Of a stretch of DNA of 64,000 nt, positions 27,300 through 39,482 are shown piece by piece. Positions within the stretch are counted from its first letter, which is position 1. Every line of letters starts with the position of its first letter. The notes beneath the pieces are model-generated. The model had not been told where the DNA came from. It saw only the letters and a list, made by a program, of their open reading frames with translations, and made no database searches. Made by a program: the position numbers and the translations under genes. The stretch is from NCBI GenBank assembly GCA_905221605.1, contig CAJNDS010002250.1:262001-326000 (forward strand). Reading direction: 5' to 3'. This DNA comes from Symbiodinium natans (Eukaryota > Sar > Dinophyceae > Suessiales > Symbiodiniaceae).

Positions 27300-27999
27300 C
27301 CTAAGTTCCCCCAACAAACCAAGAAGCAAGGGACCCAAGAAAAAGGGCACCCGCTTTGTGCTTCAGGTGGCGTGTTCCGGGAACCGAACCCCTATCTAAG
27401 CGGACAAAAAGGGGGAGGGGGTGGGGGGGGGGTCACCTCTGCTCTTCCTAGAATCCAGAGGCAGCTTCTCCAAGATGTCCTGATCTGTCTGATGTCTGGA
27501 AAATGGCGCTAGACATGGATGCCCGTAAGCTGCAAAATCACGCACTTGCAGCGCTGCTCATGTACACAAGAGGGGGGGGGGGGGATTCACGCTTTCATCT
27601 TATGGCGTCGGTCATTACGAGTACCTGCGGATTGCTTAAGAACCCCCCCCCCCAAAAAAAAAAACAAAAAAACAACAAAAAAGTCTTCCTTATAAGGGTA
27701 ATATATAAACCTCTTACCATATAGATTTAAACCCTATACACCTTCGTGGCTAAGGGTCATTTCTTCGTGGCTAAGGATACTCGGCCCTAAATACTTTTTA
27801 ACCCCCCCCCCCTCCCCCCGTGAAATACAATACGCTCCTGGGAATCTACGGGGCAAAAAAATGTATGTAGGGTGGGGGGGGGGGGGGGTTGTTACGTTCG
27901 TCTTGGGCACAGACATATATATATATATAAGATATATATATATATATATATATACACGGAGCGGGGGCGGCGTCAGTGAAGAACCATTGCCCCTACCAC
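27300..27999. other. Low-complexity stretch
   Basis: Poly-G/C runs near 27429, 27573, 27645, 27803 and 27877, an A-rich tract (27654-27680) and a TA microsatellite (27916-27953). No gene recognised. Confidence 0.6.
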
Positions 28000-30900
28000 C
28001 TACTCCACCCATCCAAAGCTCGACCGGCCCCCAGTGCATGCCCGCCCGCTTGCCCTACCCCCACCACCCACGCACCCCGCCCCCCGCTCCTTCCCTTGCC
28101 CAAGCCCCCCACGCACCCCGCCATGCTTCTCATGGACCCATGGCTCCTCCCAGTGCATGCCCGCCCGCTTGCCCTACCCCCACCACCCACGCACCCCGCC
28201 CCCCGCCCATCCGCCCTTCCCGCTCCGCATACTCCTTCCCTTGCCCAAGCCCCCCACGCACCCCGCCATGCTTCTCATGGACCCATGGCTCCTGGTCCCA
28301 TTCTTCATCCCTCAACCTGCATGGCTGCCAATGCTGGTCAAAAAAATGGCCCCTCCACCCCCACCCCCAACCCCCACCCCCACCCCGCACGCACCCTGCC
28401 ACCCCCAACCCCCAACCCCCACCCCCACCCCCACGCACCCACACTTCCAACCCCCACCCCCACCGGACCCATGGCTCCTGGCCCCATTGGCTCATGGTCC
28501 ACGGCCCATGGATGTGGCTTCTCAGCTGACTTTAAAGGCCCCAGTGCATGCCCGGGCCCTCCGCCCGCTCCGCCCCGCCCTTCCAGCTCCGCCAACTCAC
28601 TCTCCTTTGGCCCATGCTCCCACTCTCCATCCCCTTGACCTACCCCTCATGGACCCAGCTCCCTACCCCTTACCCCTCACGCACACTGCCCCGCCGCCCA
28701 TGCCCCTGGCCCGCCGCCCGTGCTTGTCATGGGCCCCTTGCTCCCATGGATGTGGCTTCTCAGCTGACTTTAGGGCCCAGTGCATGCCCTTGGGCCCTCC
28801 GCCCGCTCCACCCGCTCCGCTCGCTCCGCCCGCTCCGCTCGCTCCGCCCTCCGCCCTTCCAGCTCCGCCTACTCCCCTCTGGCCCATGCTCCCACTCTCC
28901 ATCCCCTTGACCTACCCCTCATGGACCCAGCTCCCTACCCCTTACCCCTCACGCACACTGCCCCCCCCTCATGGACCCATGGCTCCTGGCCCCATGGCTC
29001 CCCTCCGCCCCACCCACCCCAAGCCATGCTTTTCATGGACCCACAACCCCCACCCCCACCCCGCACGCACCCTGCCCCGCCGCCCGTGCTTGTCATGGGC
29101 CCCTTGCTCCCATGGATGTGGCTTCTCAGCTGACTTTAAAGGGCCCCAGTGCATGCCCTTGGGCCCTCCGCCCGCTCCACCCGCTCCGCTCGCTCCGCCC
29201 GCTCCGCTCGCTCCGCCCTCCGCCCTTCCAGCTCCGCCTACTCCCACTCTCCATTATCTTGACCTACCCCTCATGGACCCAGCTCCCTACCCCTTACCCG
29301 CTCCGCCCTCCACCCTTCCAGCTCCGCCTACTCACTCCACCCTGCCCCAACCCCCACCCCCACACACCCCACCCTTTCCACACTTCCAACCCCACCCCCC
29401 ACCGCCCCCCACTGGACCCATGGCTCCTGGTCGACCTGCGTGGACCCCCACCCCCATACCGCACGCACCCTGCCAACCCCCAACCCACCCACACTTCCAA
29501 CCCCCACCCCCACCCCCCACGCACCCCGCCCCCCACTGAACCCATGGCTCCTGGCCCCATTGGCTCATGGTCCACGGCTCATGGATGTGGCTTCTCAGCT
29601 GACTTTAAAGGGTTTCAGTGCATGCCCGGGCCCTCCGCCCGCTCCGCCCGCTCCGCCCGCTCCGCCCTCCGCCCTTCCAGCTCCGCCTACTCCCTTCTCA
29701 GCTGACTTTAAAGGGCCCCATGGCCCCATGGCTCCCCATGGCTCATGGTCCACGGCCCATGGATGTGGCTTGTCAGCTGACTTTAAAGGCCCCAGTGCAT
29801 GCCCGGGCCCTCCGCCCGCTCCGCCCGCTCCGCTCCGCCCTCCGCCCTTCCAGCTCCACCTACTCACTCCATGCTCCCCACACTTCCAACCCCCACCCCC
29901 ACCCCCCACGCACCCCGCCCCCCACTGAACCCATGGCTCCTGGCCCCATTGGCTCATGGTCCACGGCTCATGGATGTGGCTTCTCAGCTGACTGTAAAGG
30001 CTCCCCATGGCTCATGGTCCACGGCCCATGGATGTGGCTTCTCAGCTGACTTTAAAGGCCCAGCGCATGCCCGGGCCCTCCGCCTGCTCCGCCCGCTCCG
30101 CCCGCCGCCCTTCCAGCTCCGCCTACTCCCTCTCCTTTGGCCCATGCTCCCACTCTCCATCCCTTGACCTCCCTCATGGACCCAGCTCCCTACCCTGCCC
30201 CGCCGTCATGGACCCATGGCTCCTGGCCCCATGGCTCCCCTCCGCCCCTACCACGCACCCGCTCCCCTTCCCGCTCCGCATACATCCCTCTTGCCCAAGC
30301 CCCCCACGCACCCCGCCATGCTTTTCATGGACCCATGGCTCCTGGTCCCATTCTTCATCCCTTGAGCTGCTCCACCCCCACCCGCAACCCCCACCCCCAC
30401 CCCGCACGCACCCTGCCCCGCCGCCCGTGCTTGTCATGGGCCCCTTGCTCCTGGCGTCATGGCTCCACCCCCACCCCAACCCCCACCCCCACACACCCCA
30501 CCCTTTCCACACTTCCAACCCCCACGCACCCCGGCCCCCCCACTAGACCCATGTACCAACCCCCCACCCCCCACGCACCCCGCCCCCCACTGAAACCATG
30601 GCTCCTGACCCCATTGGCTCATGGTCCACGGCTCATGGATGTGGCTTCTCAGCTGACTTTCCCCAGTGCATGCCCGGGCCCTCCGCCCGCTCCGCCCGCT
30701 CCGCCCGCTCCGCCCTCCGCCCTTCCAGCTCCGCCTACTCCCCTCCCGCAACCCCCACCCCCACCCCGCACGCACCCTGCCCCGCTGCGGCCGTGCTTGT
30801 CATGGGCCCCTTGCTCCCATGGATGTGGCTTCTCAGCTGGGTTTCAGTGCATGCCCGGGCCCTCTGCCCGCTCCGCCTGCTCCGCTCGCTCCGGCCTCCG

Positions 30901-33900
30901 CCCTTCCAGCTCCGCCTACTCCCCTCTGGCCCATGCTCCCACTCTCCATCCCCTTGACCTACCCCTCATGGACCCAGCTCCCTACCCCTTACCCCTCAGA
31001 CACCCATGCTCTTCATGGATCCTGGCCCCATGGCTCCCCATGTGGCTTCTCAGCTGACTTTAAAGGCCCCAGTGCGGCCCGGGCCCTCCGCCCGCTCCGC
31101 CCGCTCCGCCCGCTCCGCCCGCTCCGCCCTCCGCCCTTCAGCTCCGGCCTACTCACTCTCCTTTGGCCCATGCTCCCACTCTCCATCCCCTTGACCTACC
31201 CCTCATGGACCCAGCTCCCTACCCCTTACCCCTCACGCACCCTGCCCCGCCGCCCATGCCCCTCATGGACCCATGGCTCCTGGCCCCATGGCTCCCCTCC
31301 GCCCCTACCCCCACCACCCACGCACCCGCTCCCCGCCCATCCGCCCTTCCCGCTCCGCATACATTCCCCTTGCCCAAGCCCCCCACGCACCCCGCCATGC
31401 TTTTCATGCACCCATGGCTCCTGGTCCCATTCTTCATCCCTTGAGCTGCTCCACCCCCACCCGCAACCCCCACCCCCACCCCGCACGCACCCTGCCCCGC
31501 CGCCCGTGCTTGTCATGGGCCCCTTGCTCCCATGGATGTGGCTTCTCAGCTGACTTTAGACCTACCCCTCATGGACCCAGCTCCCTACCCCTTACCCCTC
31601 ACGCACCCATGCCCCTCAATGGCTCCCCATGGCTCATGGTCCACGGCCCATGGATGTGGCTTCTCAGCTGACTTTAATGCCGGGGCCATCCGCCCGCTCC
31701 GCCCGCTCCCCCCGCTCCACCCTCCACCCTTCCAGCTCCGCCCACTCACTCTCCTTTGGCCCATGCTCCCACTCTCCATCCCCTTGACCTACCCCTCATG
31801 GACCCAGCTCCCTACCCCTTACCCCTCACACACCCTGCCCCACCACCCATGCCCCTCATGGACCCATGGCTCCTGGCCCCATGGCTCCCCTCCGCCCCTA
31901 CCCCCACCACCCACGCACGCTCCCCGCCCACGCCCTTCCCGCTCCGCATACATTCCCCTTGCCCAAGCCCCCCACGCACCCCGCCATGCTTTTCATGGAC
32001 CCATGGCTCCTGGTCCCATTCCCTTGAGCTGCTCCACCCCCACCCGCAACCCCCACCCCCACCCCGCACGCACCCTGCCCCGCCGCCCGTGCTTGTCATG
32101 GGCCCCTTGCTCACCCCCATACCGTACGCACCCTGCCACCCCCAACCCCCAACCCCCACCCCCACCCACCCACACTTCCAACCCCCACCCCCACCCCCCG
32201 CACACCCCGCCCCCCACTGAACCCATGGCTCCTGGCCCCATTGGCTCATGGTCCACGGCTCAGGCTTCTCAGCTGACTTTAAAGGGCCCCAGCGCATGCC
32301 CGGGCCCTCCGCCCGCTCCGCGCCCTCCGCCCTTCCAGCTCCGCCTACTCCCCTCTTGCTCCCATGGATGTGGCTTCTCAGCTGACTTTAAAGGGCCGCA
32401 GTGCATGCCCGGGCCCTCCGCCCGCTCCGCCCGCTCCGCCCGCTCCGCTCGCTCCGCCCTCAGCCCTTCCAGCTCCGCCTACTCCCCTCTGCCGCCCGTG
32501 CTTGTCATGGGCCCCTTGCTCCTGGCGTCATGGCTCCACCCCCACCCCCAACCCCACACACCCCACCCTTTCCACACGTCCAACCCCACCCCCACGCACC
32601 CCGCCCCCCCACTGAACCCATGGCTCCTGGCCCCATTGCCTCCTGGTCCCATTCTTCATCCCTCAACCTGCATGGCTGCCAATGCTGGTCCTATGTATGG
32701 ACCCTGCTCCACCCCAACCCCCAACCCCCACCGTACGCACCCTGCCACCCAACCCCCACCCCACCCCCACCCGTCCACGGCCCATGGATGTGGCTTCTCA
32801 GCTGACTTTAAAGGCCCCAGTGCATGCCCGGGCCCTCCGCCCGCTCCGCCCGCTCCGCCCGCTCCGCCCTCCGCCCTTCCAGCTCCGCCTACTCACTCTC
32901 CTTTGGCCCATGCTCCCACTCTCCATCCCCTTGCCCTACCCCTCATGGACCCAGCTCCCTACCCCTTACCCCTCACGCACCCTGCCCCGCCGCCCATGCC
33001 CCTCATGCACGCATGGCTCCTGCCCCATGGCTCGCCTTCGCCCCTACCCCCACCACCCACGCACCCACTCCCCACCCATCCGCCCTTCCCTTGAGCTGCT
33101 CCACCCCCACCCGCAACCCCCACCCCCACCCCGCACGCACCCTGCCCCGCCGCCCGTGCTTGTCATGGGCCCCTTGCTCCTGGCGTTCTGGCTCCACCCC
33201 CACCCCCAACCCCACCCCCACACACCCTTTCCACACTTCCAACCCCCACCACCCCCCACGCACCCCGCCCCCCCACTGGACCCATGGCTCCTGGCCCCAT
33301 TGCCTCCTGGTCCCATTCTTCATCCCTCGACCTGCATGGCTGCCAATGCTGGTCCAATATATGGCCCCTGCTCCACCCCAACCCCCAACCCCCACCCCCA
33401 TACCGTACGCACTCTGCCACCCCCAACCCCCAACCCCCAACCCCCACCCCCACCCACCCACACTTCCAACCCCCACCCCCCACGCACCCCGCCCCCCACT
33501 GAACCCATGGCTCCTGGCCCCATTGGCTCATGGTCCACGGCTCATGGATGTGGCTTCTCAGCTGACTTTAAAGGGCCCCAGTGCATGCCCCGGGCCCTCC
33601 GCCCGCTCCGCCCGCTCCGCCCGCTCCGCCCTCCGCCCTTCCAGCTCCGCCTACTCCCCTCCCGCCACCCCCACCCCGCACGCACCCTGCCCCGCCGCCC
33701 GTGCTTGTCATGGGCCCCTTGCTCCCATGGATGTGGCTTCTCAGCTGACTTTAAAGGGCCCCAGTGCATGCCCGGGCCCTCCGCCCGCTCCGCCCGCTCC
33801 GCCCGCTCCGCTCGCTCCGCCCTCCGCCCTTCCAGCTCCGCCTACTCCCCTCTGGCCCACTCTCCATCCCCTTGACCTACCCCTCACCCCTCACGCACCC

Positions 33901-34250
33901 ATGCCCCTCATGGACCCATGGCTCCTGGCCCCATGGCTCCCCATGGCTCATGGTCCACGGCCCATGGATGTGGCTTCTCAGCTGACTTTAAAGGCCCCAG
34001 TGCATGCCCGGGCCCTCCGCCCGCTCCGCCCGCTCCGCCCGCTCCGCCCTCCGCCCTTCCAGCTCCGCCTCTCACTCTCCTTTGGCCCATGCTCCCACTC
34101 TCCATCCCCTTGACCTACCCCTCATCCTACCCCTTACCCCTCACGCACCCTGCCCCGCCGCCCATGCCCCTCATGGACCCATGGCTCCTGGCCCCATGGC
34201 TCCCCTCCGCCCCTACCCCCACCACCCACGCACCCGCTCCCCGCAAACGG
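28000..34250. repeat. 6.2-kb C-rich composite repeat with higher-order modules
   Basis: A mosaic of recurring modules: GGATGTGGCTTCTCAGCTGA (roughly 17 copies, complete or partial), CCCGGGCCCTCCGCCCGCTCC with variable CCGCTCCGC units, CTCCCACTCTCCATCCCC, CTTGTCATGGGCCCCTTGCT, and CCCCCACCCCCACC. Modules reappear in changing order and number, as in complex satellites grown by unequal exchange. Long ORFs in every frame arise because stops are rare in C-rich text; they are Pro/Ala/Ser/Leu-rich repeat translations. Confidence 0.92.
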
Positions 34251-34676
34251 AGCCCACAGTGCCTTGGCCCCCCTTGGAGGGGGTCGGCGGCACTGGCGGT
34301 AGCCATTAAATCGGGCAGCGCGAGGTCCCCAAAGGACCGAGCAAATGCGGACCTTTTAGCCCGGGTCGTCCCGGGAATAGCCTTGCTGGCCTCTGGCCTT
34401 CTGCGAAGCAGAATTAGGCCGGACGCCAGTGCCGCCGACCCCCGCGTGCCGCCGACCCCCGCGTGCCGCCGGTGAACGGTTTTTTTTTCGTGGTTTTTTG
34501 CGTCGCCACGGAGGCCCCCAGAGGGCGCGCATCATGAGCATCAGCGGGTCCAGCCCGGGACCCCCAGGCGCGCATCAGGAGCATCAGCGGCTCCCGGGGC
34601 GGGACCCCGGGGGCGCATCAGGAGCATGACGCCCCCCAAAGGGCGGGCATAAGACCCTAAACCCTAAACCCTAAAC
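34251..34676. other. GC-rich segment with short GCGCATCAGGAGCATC repeats
   Basis: Three to four diverged copies of GCGCGCATCAGGAGCATCAG occur at about 34526-34626, and GCGTGCCGCCGACCCCC is repeated near 34443-34470. A poly-T run follows at 34481. A short CCCTAAA array (34653-34679) ends it. No gene recognised. Confidence 0.6.
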
Positions 34677-34713
34677 CCTTGACGGATCTGCTCGCCCCGC
34701 GCTTCTGACTGCG
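34677..34713 (-). CDS. 37-bp coiled-coil exon
   Basis: Minus-strand reading is QSEARGEQIRQ between GCGGGCAG and GTTTAGGG. Its two-base start completes the single base left by the 35311-35402 exon. Confidence 0.55.
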
Positions 34714-35310
34714 CTGCCCGCCCATGGGCGCAGCCCCTTAAAATATGTAAATAGATATATATATATATATATATATATATTTATTTATTTATTTATTTAT
34801 ACCTGTTGATATGACTCGAAAAAACTCGCCTAAAATTTCGCAAAAAGAAAACGATGAGTGGCATGGTGGCTTCATTGCTCCGGGTTTTCTCTCCAGCTTG
34901 AGTACTGCTTGAAGGTAAACTGAAACCAGAAAACGAACCGAAAACGGAGGGCGCCCCTCTGGATCCATTTGGCTCTCGTCATCTCTCGTCACTGCACGGT
35001 TGGCAGTCGTTTTGGCGCGCACTGGCGTTTCCTACAACAGAGGCCCGTGAAAGTATGCAGGGAGGGGGGGGGGGGGGGGGCCCATACATNNNNNNNNNNN
35101 NNNNNNNNNNNNNNNNNNNNNNNNNNNNNNNNNNNNNNNNNNNNNNNNNNNNNNNNNNNNNNNNNNNNNNNNNNNNNNNNNNNNNNNNNTTCTCTGGTGG
35201 GTGGGTTTTTTTCAGAGAGTCCAAAAGCAGCGGCTTCGACTAGAGATTGCTCGACCCGGAGATGCGAACCTAAACCCTAAACCCTAAACCCGAAACCCTA
35301 AACCCTAAAC
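34714..35310. other. Intron with AT microsatellite, poly-G run and assembly gap
   Basis: AT tract at about 34757-34780 followed by TTTA units to 34799, a G17 run near 35064-35080, the gap, and a CCCTAAA array at 35269-35310. A 77-codon minus ORF at 34789-35022 has no recognisable features. Confidence 0.6.
35090..35189. other. Assembly gap (100 N)
   Basis: Exactly 100 unknown bases, a conventional placeholder of unknown true length, placed directly after a poly-G run. Confidence 0.99.
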
Positions 35311-35402
35311 CCCTTTGGTCCTGGACAAGGAGGGGTGGAACCATCTGCATTGCCATGAGCTCCTCGCCGGCCAAACTATGCACCGCCACCGCGACCTTCT
35401 GC
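35311..35402 (-). CDS. Candidate exon of the coiled-coil gene
   Basis: Minus-strand reading is QKVAVAVHSLAGEELMAMQM and onward to VQDQR. The acceptor is CGCTGAAG and the donor GTTTAGGG. The one-base start completes the AT left by the 35833-35941 exon (ATG), and the end fits 34677-34713. Confidence 0.6.
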
Positions 35403-35832
35403 CTTCAGCGCTCCGGGCTGGGACTGTTCTCAGGGCTTAGGGTTTTGGGTTTAGGGCTGCTTCGTCCCCCAGGTTACCACTGGGGGGGGGGGGGGTGGTC
35501 CCTCATAGCAAAGAAACTCGTACGGTAGGCAAGCACGCGGAAAGCATGGTCATGGTCCTTTTTCTGAAGGGCCCTGTATTCACAAGTACCTCTCCCCCCC
35601 GGAAAAAAACGGGGAGTAATCTTCTTAGGAGAATGGGGGCATAGCCTTCTGGCATCTTAGGGTACCGAATGGTAGTCGGCCATGCTCTCGAGATGACCAC
35701 TATCGTCCATGAGTTGCCCTAGTACTCTCTATAATCCACCCGAAGGGTCCGCGAGCATTTGCCCAATAAGAACCCTTTTGTTCTGTTGCTCAAAGAAACA
35801 GTAAAGGCTACGGAGCATACTCCCCCCAAAAC
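35403..35832. other. Presumed intron
   Basis: Starts GTTTTGGGGGGA on minus. Contains poly-G runs (35483, 35596). No further exon recognised. Confidence 0.45.
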
Positions 35833-35941
35833 ATGAAAGGGCTGCTGAGGTGCTCCGGCAGGGCCTGCCGAACAATTTCCTGGAGCCTCTCTTGCGTGGC
35901 CTCCGCTTCCTGATGCAATCTTCGTAGAAGCTCCCCCTTAC
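35833..35941 (-). CDS. Coiled-coil exon
   Basis: Minus-strand reading is KGELLRRLHQEAEATQERLQ, then EIVRQALPEHLSSPF, a clear heptad pattern. The acceptor is AGCCCAG, the donor GTTTTGGGG. A downstream AG (GTAAG) gives a five-base shorter alternative. Confidence 0.7.
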
Positions 35942-36175
35942 CTGGGCTTGAGGGTTCAGGGTTCAGGTTCAAGACGCTGCCTTCTTGGCTGCAGCAAAGA
36001 AGTATGCGGCGTTTACAGGTGCTTTGGCAAGAGTTCGAATCCTAGACCCTACGAATCCCAAACCCCCAACCCTAAACCCTAACCCTAAACCCTAAGCCCT
36101 CAACCCTAAACCCCAACTAAACCCCAGGCAGCACAAAAACACCCACAACAGCCTGAACTCTAGGTCTCCACGAGC
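35942..36175. other. Intron with CCCTAAA array
   Basis: CCCTAAA/CCCTAA units occupy about 36060-36123. The 5' end on minus may be GCTCGTGG (GC donor) or GTGGAGACC. Confidence 0.5.
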
Positions 36176-36284
36176 GGCATTGCTCATCCATGCCCAGCTC
36201 CTTGGCACAGACGCCTTGCAGCGCAGACTTCTCCTTCTGGATGTCAGCGATCAGCCGGCGTCGGTAATCGTTCACATCCTCCTC
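36176..36284 (-). CDS. Coiled-coil exon
   Basis: Minus-strand reading is EEDVNDYRRRLIADIQKEKS, then ALQGVCAKELGMDEQC. The acceptor is CCGCCCCAG. With a GC donor (GCC/GCTCG) the phase fits the next exon (35833-35941); with a GT donor four bases further it would not. Confidence 0.7.
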
Positions 36285-36578
36285 CTGGGGCGGCCGCGGG
36301 GGGAGAGGGGGAAGGGTTGACGGGGTGGACGAGAGCCCTACATGGAAGTTTTGAGCGTTGAGAGTTTAGTTAGGGTTTAGAGTTTAGGGCTTCTAGGGTT
36401 TCTCGTCGTATGTGCTCTATGACCTCGAAAGGTTCACATTTCATGTGAGCCCCTTGCCTAACTTGCGATGGAAAGTGCTTCATAGTGCGCCGGAACCGCG
36501 CGGACCGCGTGCTAGTCTGATAGTCCCACGTAGAACCCTGAAGACCCTCGTTTCGGTAGGGGCTAATTTGATTGGTCT

Positions 36579-37247
36579 TCAAGGTTCTTGGAAAGGAAAG
36601 CCGCGACTCATCAAATAGGCCACTTCTCCACGCTGAGAAATGCCCAGGCCTGCATCCTGTCGACGCTCTCGGCTGTAGGGAATCTTAGGCGGCCACTTCA
36701 AGTCGTGCAGGCCAGACCGTATCTGGCCGGCTTTGTACACAATCATGAGCGTGTGCCCCCTTGCAACAGCATCCTGCACGCGGCGTTGCCACTCATGAAA
36801 CCACGTGCATCCAAATGGCTGAGCCTCACCATAGAGGTCGTGGCACCAGCACGTGCCAGAGCCATCTTTGAAAACGTGATTGCCTCTGAATTTGGCTGAG
36901 GTCAGAAACACACAGCTGGTGCTGCCAGAAGCATAGTGCGCCGAGCCAGCACTCTCATGCATCTCGAAGCCTGTCCTCTTGATGGAGCGCCTCACTAAGC
37001 ATTCCCAGTCTTCTTTGTACATGCCCGGAAAGCTCACAACCGTCTTGACGTGTGAACCTTCCTGAAAAGAGACGGCACCGAAGAAATTCGTATGATCCTC
37101 ACTAGCGCATCGACCAAATTCGTACGGGCTCAGCTGAGCTTTGGTTGACATGAGTGCCGGCCATTCCTTCGGAATGGCAACGTTCAAGTAAAGGTGCCGC
37201 TTGTAGTCGTCACGGGAGGCTCGGCTGATGCTTGCAGCCGCGCCCAT
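36579..37247 (-). CDS. Single-exon hypothetical protein with N-myristoylation-like start, nested in an intron
   Basis: 222 codons from ATG at 37247 (GGCCATGGG context). MGAAAS at the N terminus fits an N-myristoylation signal. The body is non-repetitive and protein-like (HLYLNVAIPKEWPAL, FFGAVSFQEGSHVK, CTWFHEWQRRVQDAVARG, HTLMIVYKAGQIRSG). It is Trp- and Cys-rich with no recognised family. It lies on the same strand as, and between, two candidate coiled-coil exons (37840-37917 and 36176-36284), so it is either an intronic gene or retrocopy, or a separate gene. Start chosen because the upstream in-frame sequence is not protein-like. Confidence 0.6.
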   Translation of the reverse strand: MGAAASISRASRDDYKRHLYLNVAIPKEWPALMSTKAQLSPYEFGRCASEDHTNFFGAVSFQEGSHVKTVVSFPGMYKEDWECLVRRSIKRTGFEMHESAGSAHYASGSTSCVFLTSAKFRGNHVFKDGSGTCWCHDLYGEAQPFGCTWFHEWQRRVQDAVARGHTLMIVYKAGQIRSGLHDLKWPPKIPYSRERRQDAGLGISQRGEVAYLMSRGFPFQEP

Positions 37248-37839
37248 GGCCGATGGCTGGCCTACATCTGTCCTTCCTGTTAGGGATCGAGGGTGTATAA
37301 GCAAGAAACCAAACTCGGGTTCAGGTGTTACGGGTAGAATTACAGAGACTATAGAGGTATAACTACAGGCGCTTCGTGCGACTATGGCCTCGTCGACAAA
37401 CCTTCTAAGGCATCCAACCTTTAAAAACCACACGACTCTCACGGGAGAGTCTCGAGCCACGTCGGTGGTTGCGTTGGAGTGCCGGGCCGAAGCAACGCAA
37501 CCCCACACACAATTTCAGGAGCCCCAGCCCTTTCTCCAGCTGGCGCGGCGTGAACGGAGGAACAGCCTTCACACATCAACAACATTCTCCCTAAACCCTA
37601 AACCCTAAACCCCAAACCTTAAACCCTAAACCCTCTTTACCCAAGAAAAGGCTCTAACGACGTAGGTAGGCTACTCCGCCCTCCCCAGCTTTCTGCCCCC
37701 AAAATTCTGAAATCACCCGTTTCGACCCCTATAAAGACCCCTACATCACCCTAAACCCTAAACCCTAAATCCCTAAATCCTAAACCCTAAACCACCCTCG
37801 ACCCTCGAAAACCCTCAAAAACCCCCTTTAAAGACCATC
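37248..37839. other. Intergenic or intronic, two telomere-type arrays
   Basis: CCCTAAA arrays at 37591-37633 and 37748-37793 with unique sequence between. No gene recognised. Confidence 0.5.
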
Positions 37840-37917
37840 CTCAAGGAGTTGCGGCGCCTTCGTCATCTCGTGGTTCCCTTCGAGGCGATTCCGCTCCTCG
37901 ACTGAGAGGCTGAGAGG
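37840..37917 (-). CDS. Candidate exon, possible GA donor
   Basis: Minus-strand reading is PLSLSVEERNRLEGNHEMTK and onward to PQLLE, 26 whole codons between ATGAAG and GATGG. A GT lies four bases further but breaks phase. Phase 0 at both ends fits the flanking candidates. Confidence 0.5.
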
Positions 37918-38255
37918 CTTCATTAAAGTCCATAAAGTCCATGCAATATAGGTGCCTGAATAATTAGAATAGGGTTTTTTTTTGGGGGGGGGGGGGGGGT
38001 AGGTTATATTATAAGGGACCCTTAGGGTAATATTATTTAAGCCGTTTGGGGTCCTTAAGGTCCCCTCCTAGGGTTTGGGAGTCTAGGGCTGCGGACACGT
38101 GGGCTCTGAGGGCCTCTTTGAGGTCTCGGGTCTTCCTTCCTTATACCAGCAAGTCCTTCATCGGGATATAATAGGGGGTACCTACAATCCCTATTAAGGA
38201 CTGTTAGTATCAAGGGGGAACATCCCCCTAAACCCTAACCAAACCTACCCTAAAC
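37918..38255. other. Intron with dispersed motifs C and A
   Basis: Motif C lies at about 37943-37978, a poly-T/poly-G run at 37976-37999, and motif A at about 38190-38230 immediately before CCCTAAACCC that forms the donor side of the 38256-38339 exon. Confidence 0.55.
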
Positions 38256-38339
38256 CCTTGGGGCCAGGCTGCTTTCGTTCGGTGCCTTCTTGACGGCTGC
38301 GATTTCGGACTTGCGCCTTCTCCAGTGGTCAGCGAAGTT
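38256..38339 (-). CDS. Candidate exon of the coiled-coil gene
   Basis: Minus-strand reading is NFADHWRRRKSEIAAVKKAP and onward to ESSLAPR. The acceptor is TTGGCGCAG and the donor G/GTTTAGGG; 28 whole codons. Phase 0 start matches the phase 0 end of 40320-40395. Confidence 0.72.
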
Positions 38340-38380
38340 CTGCGCCAAGCCCGAAGCGTTGCAACCCCCGGTACAGAACC

Positions 38381-38414
<34 letters not shown>

Positions 38415-38722
38415 CTCAACCCTCAACCCTCACCCTCAACCCTCACCCTCAACCCTCCCCTAACCCTAAACCCTAAACCCTAAGTCAAGCAAAAAGTTAC
38501 AAGCCCTAAACTGGGCCACCCAAACCGGGCACCCAAACCCTGGAAAGGCCCCCAAGTCCTAAACCCCTTGACAAGACCCCCCAAAAAACAGTGAACCCTA
38601 CATACACCCCGAATCCTATTGAGCCCGCACCTGCAGACTCACAACCTAACACCGCCCTGTAAGGGTTTACAAACCATCAAAGAGCCCGAAGTGCCTCAAA
38701 CCCAGAGAGAGAGAGAGGAGAG

Positions 38723-38753
<31 letters not shown>

Positions 38754-39419
38754 CTCAACACCCTAAAACCCTCAAAACCCAAACGTAAACCCTCAAAACC
38801 TGAACCGCCCCCCCCCCCCCCCCCCCCCCACCAAAAAAAAAATTGCACATCATCAGGAAAAAATGCACATCATCAGGAAATATTTTGATTTCTTTATATA
38901 TATACACATATATACATATATCCCAGCCTTCTCACTGGTCAGAAGGTTGGAGATCTGCGCTTCATGACGAGCCAAGCCTGAGGGCACAAAGCTTGGGGGC
39001 TTTGGGGTTTAGGGGTTTAGGGGTCGAGGGCGGCCCGGCATTCTTCGGGCCAAGCGTCAAAGTGGATTTCGCGGTATCTTCGAGGCTTGGCGGGCCGAGA
39101 GTGGTTTAGGGATTGAAGGGTTTGAAGGCTTAGGGTTGAGGACGTGCTACTGCACGTCACAAAACCCTCAACCCCAAGACTCCGAACCCTCAACCCCTAA
39201 ATTCTGAACCTTCAAGGGGCCCCGTGTGCAAACCGTCGCGCTCGTGGTGAACTCTTTGGGGCTCCATAGGGTTTTGTGGGTCTGGGGTTCTGCGGGTTTA
39301 ACACCTTTTGACAGCCCAAACGTCGAAGCCACAAGTCACTGCCAGGCTGCGGCCATCATGCTGCTCAGCCTGGGCGATAAAAACGAGGTATACGTACACG
39401 TACACGTACACGTACACGG

Positions 39420-39482
<63 letters not shown>

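Noticed and set aside
28034-34113. Very long ORFs (up to about 520 codons) in several frames
   Set aside because: They are Pro/Ala/Ser/Leu-rich translations of the C-rich composite repeat, open in all frames because stops are rare; no domain, no start context, no conserved frame.
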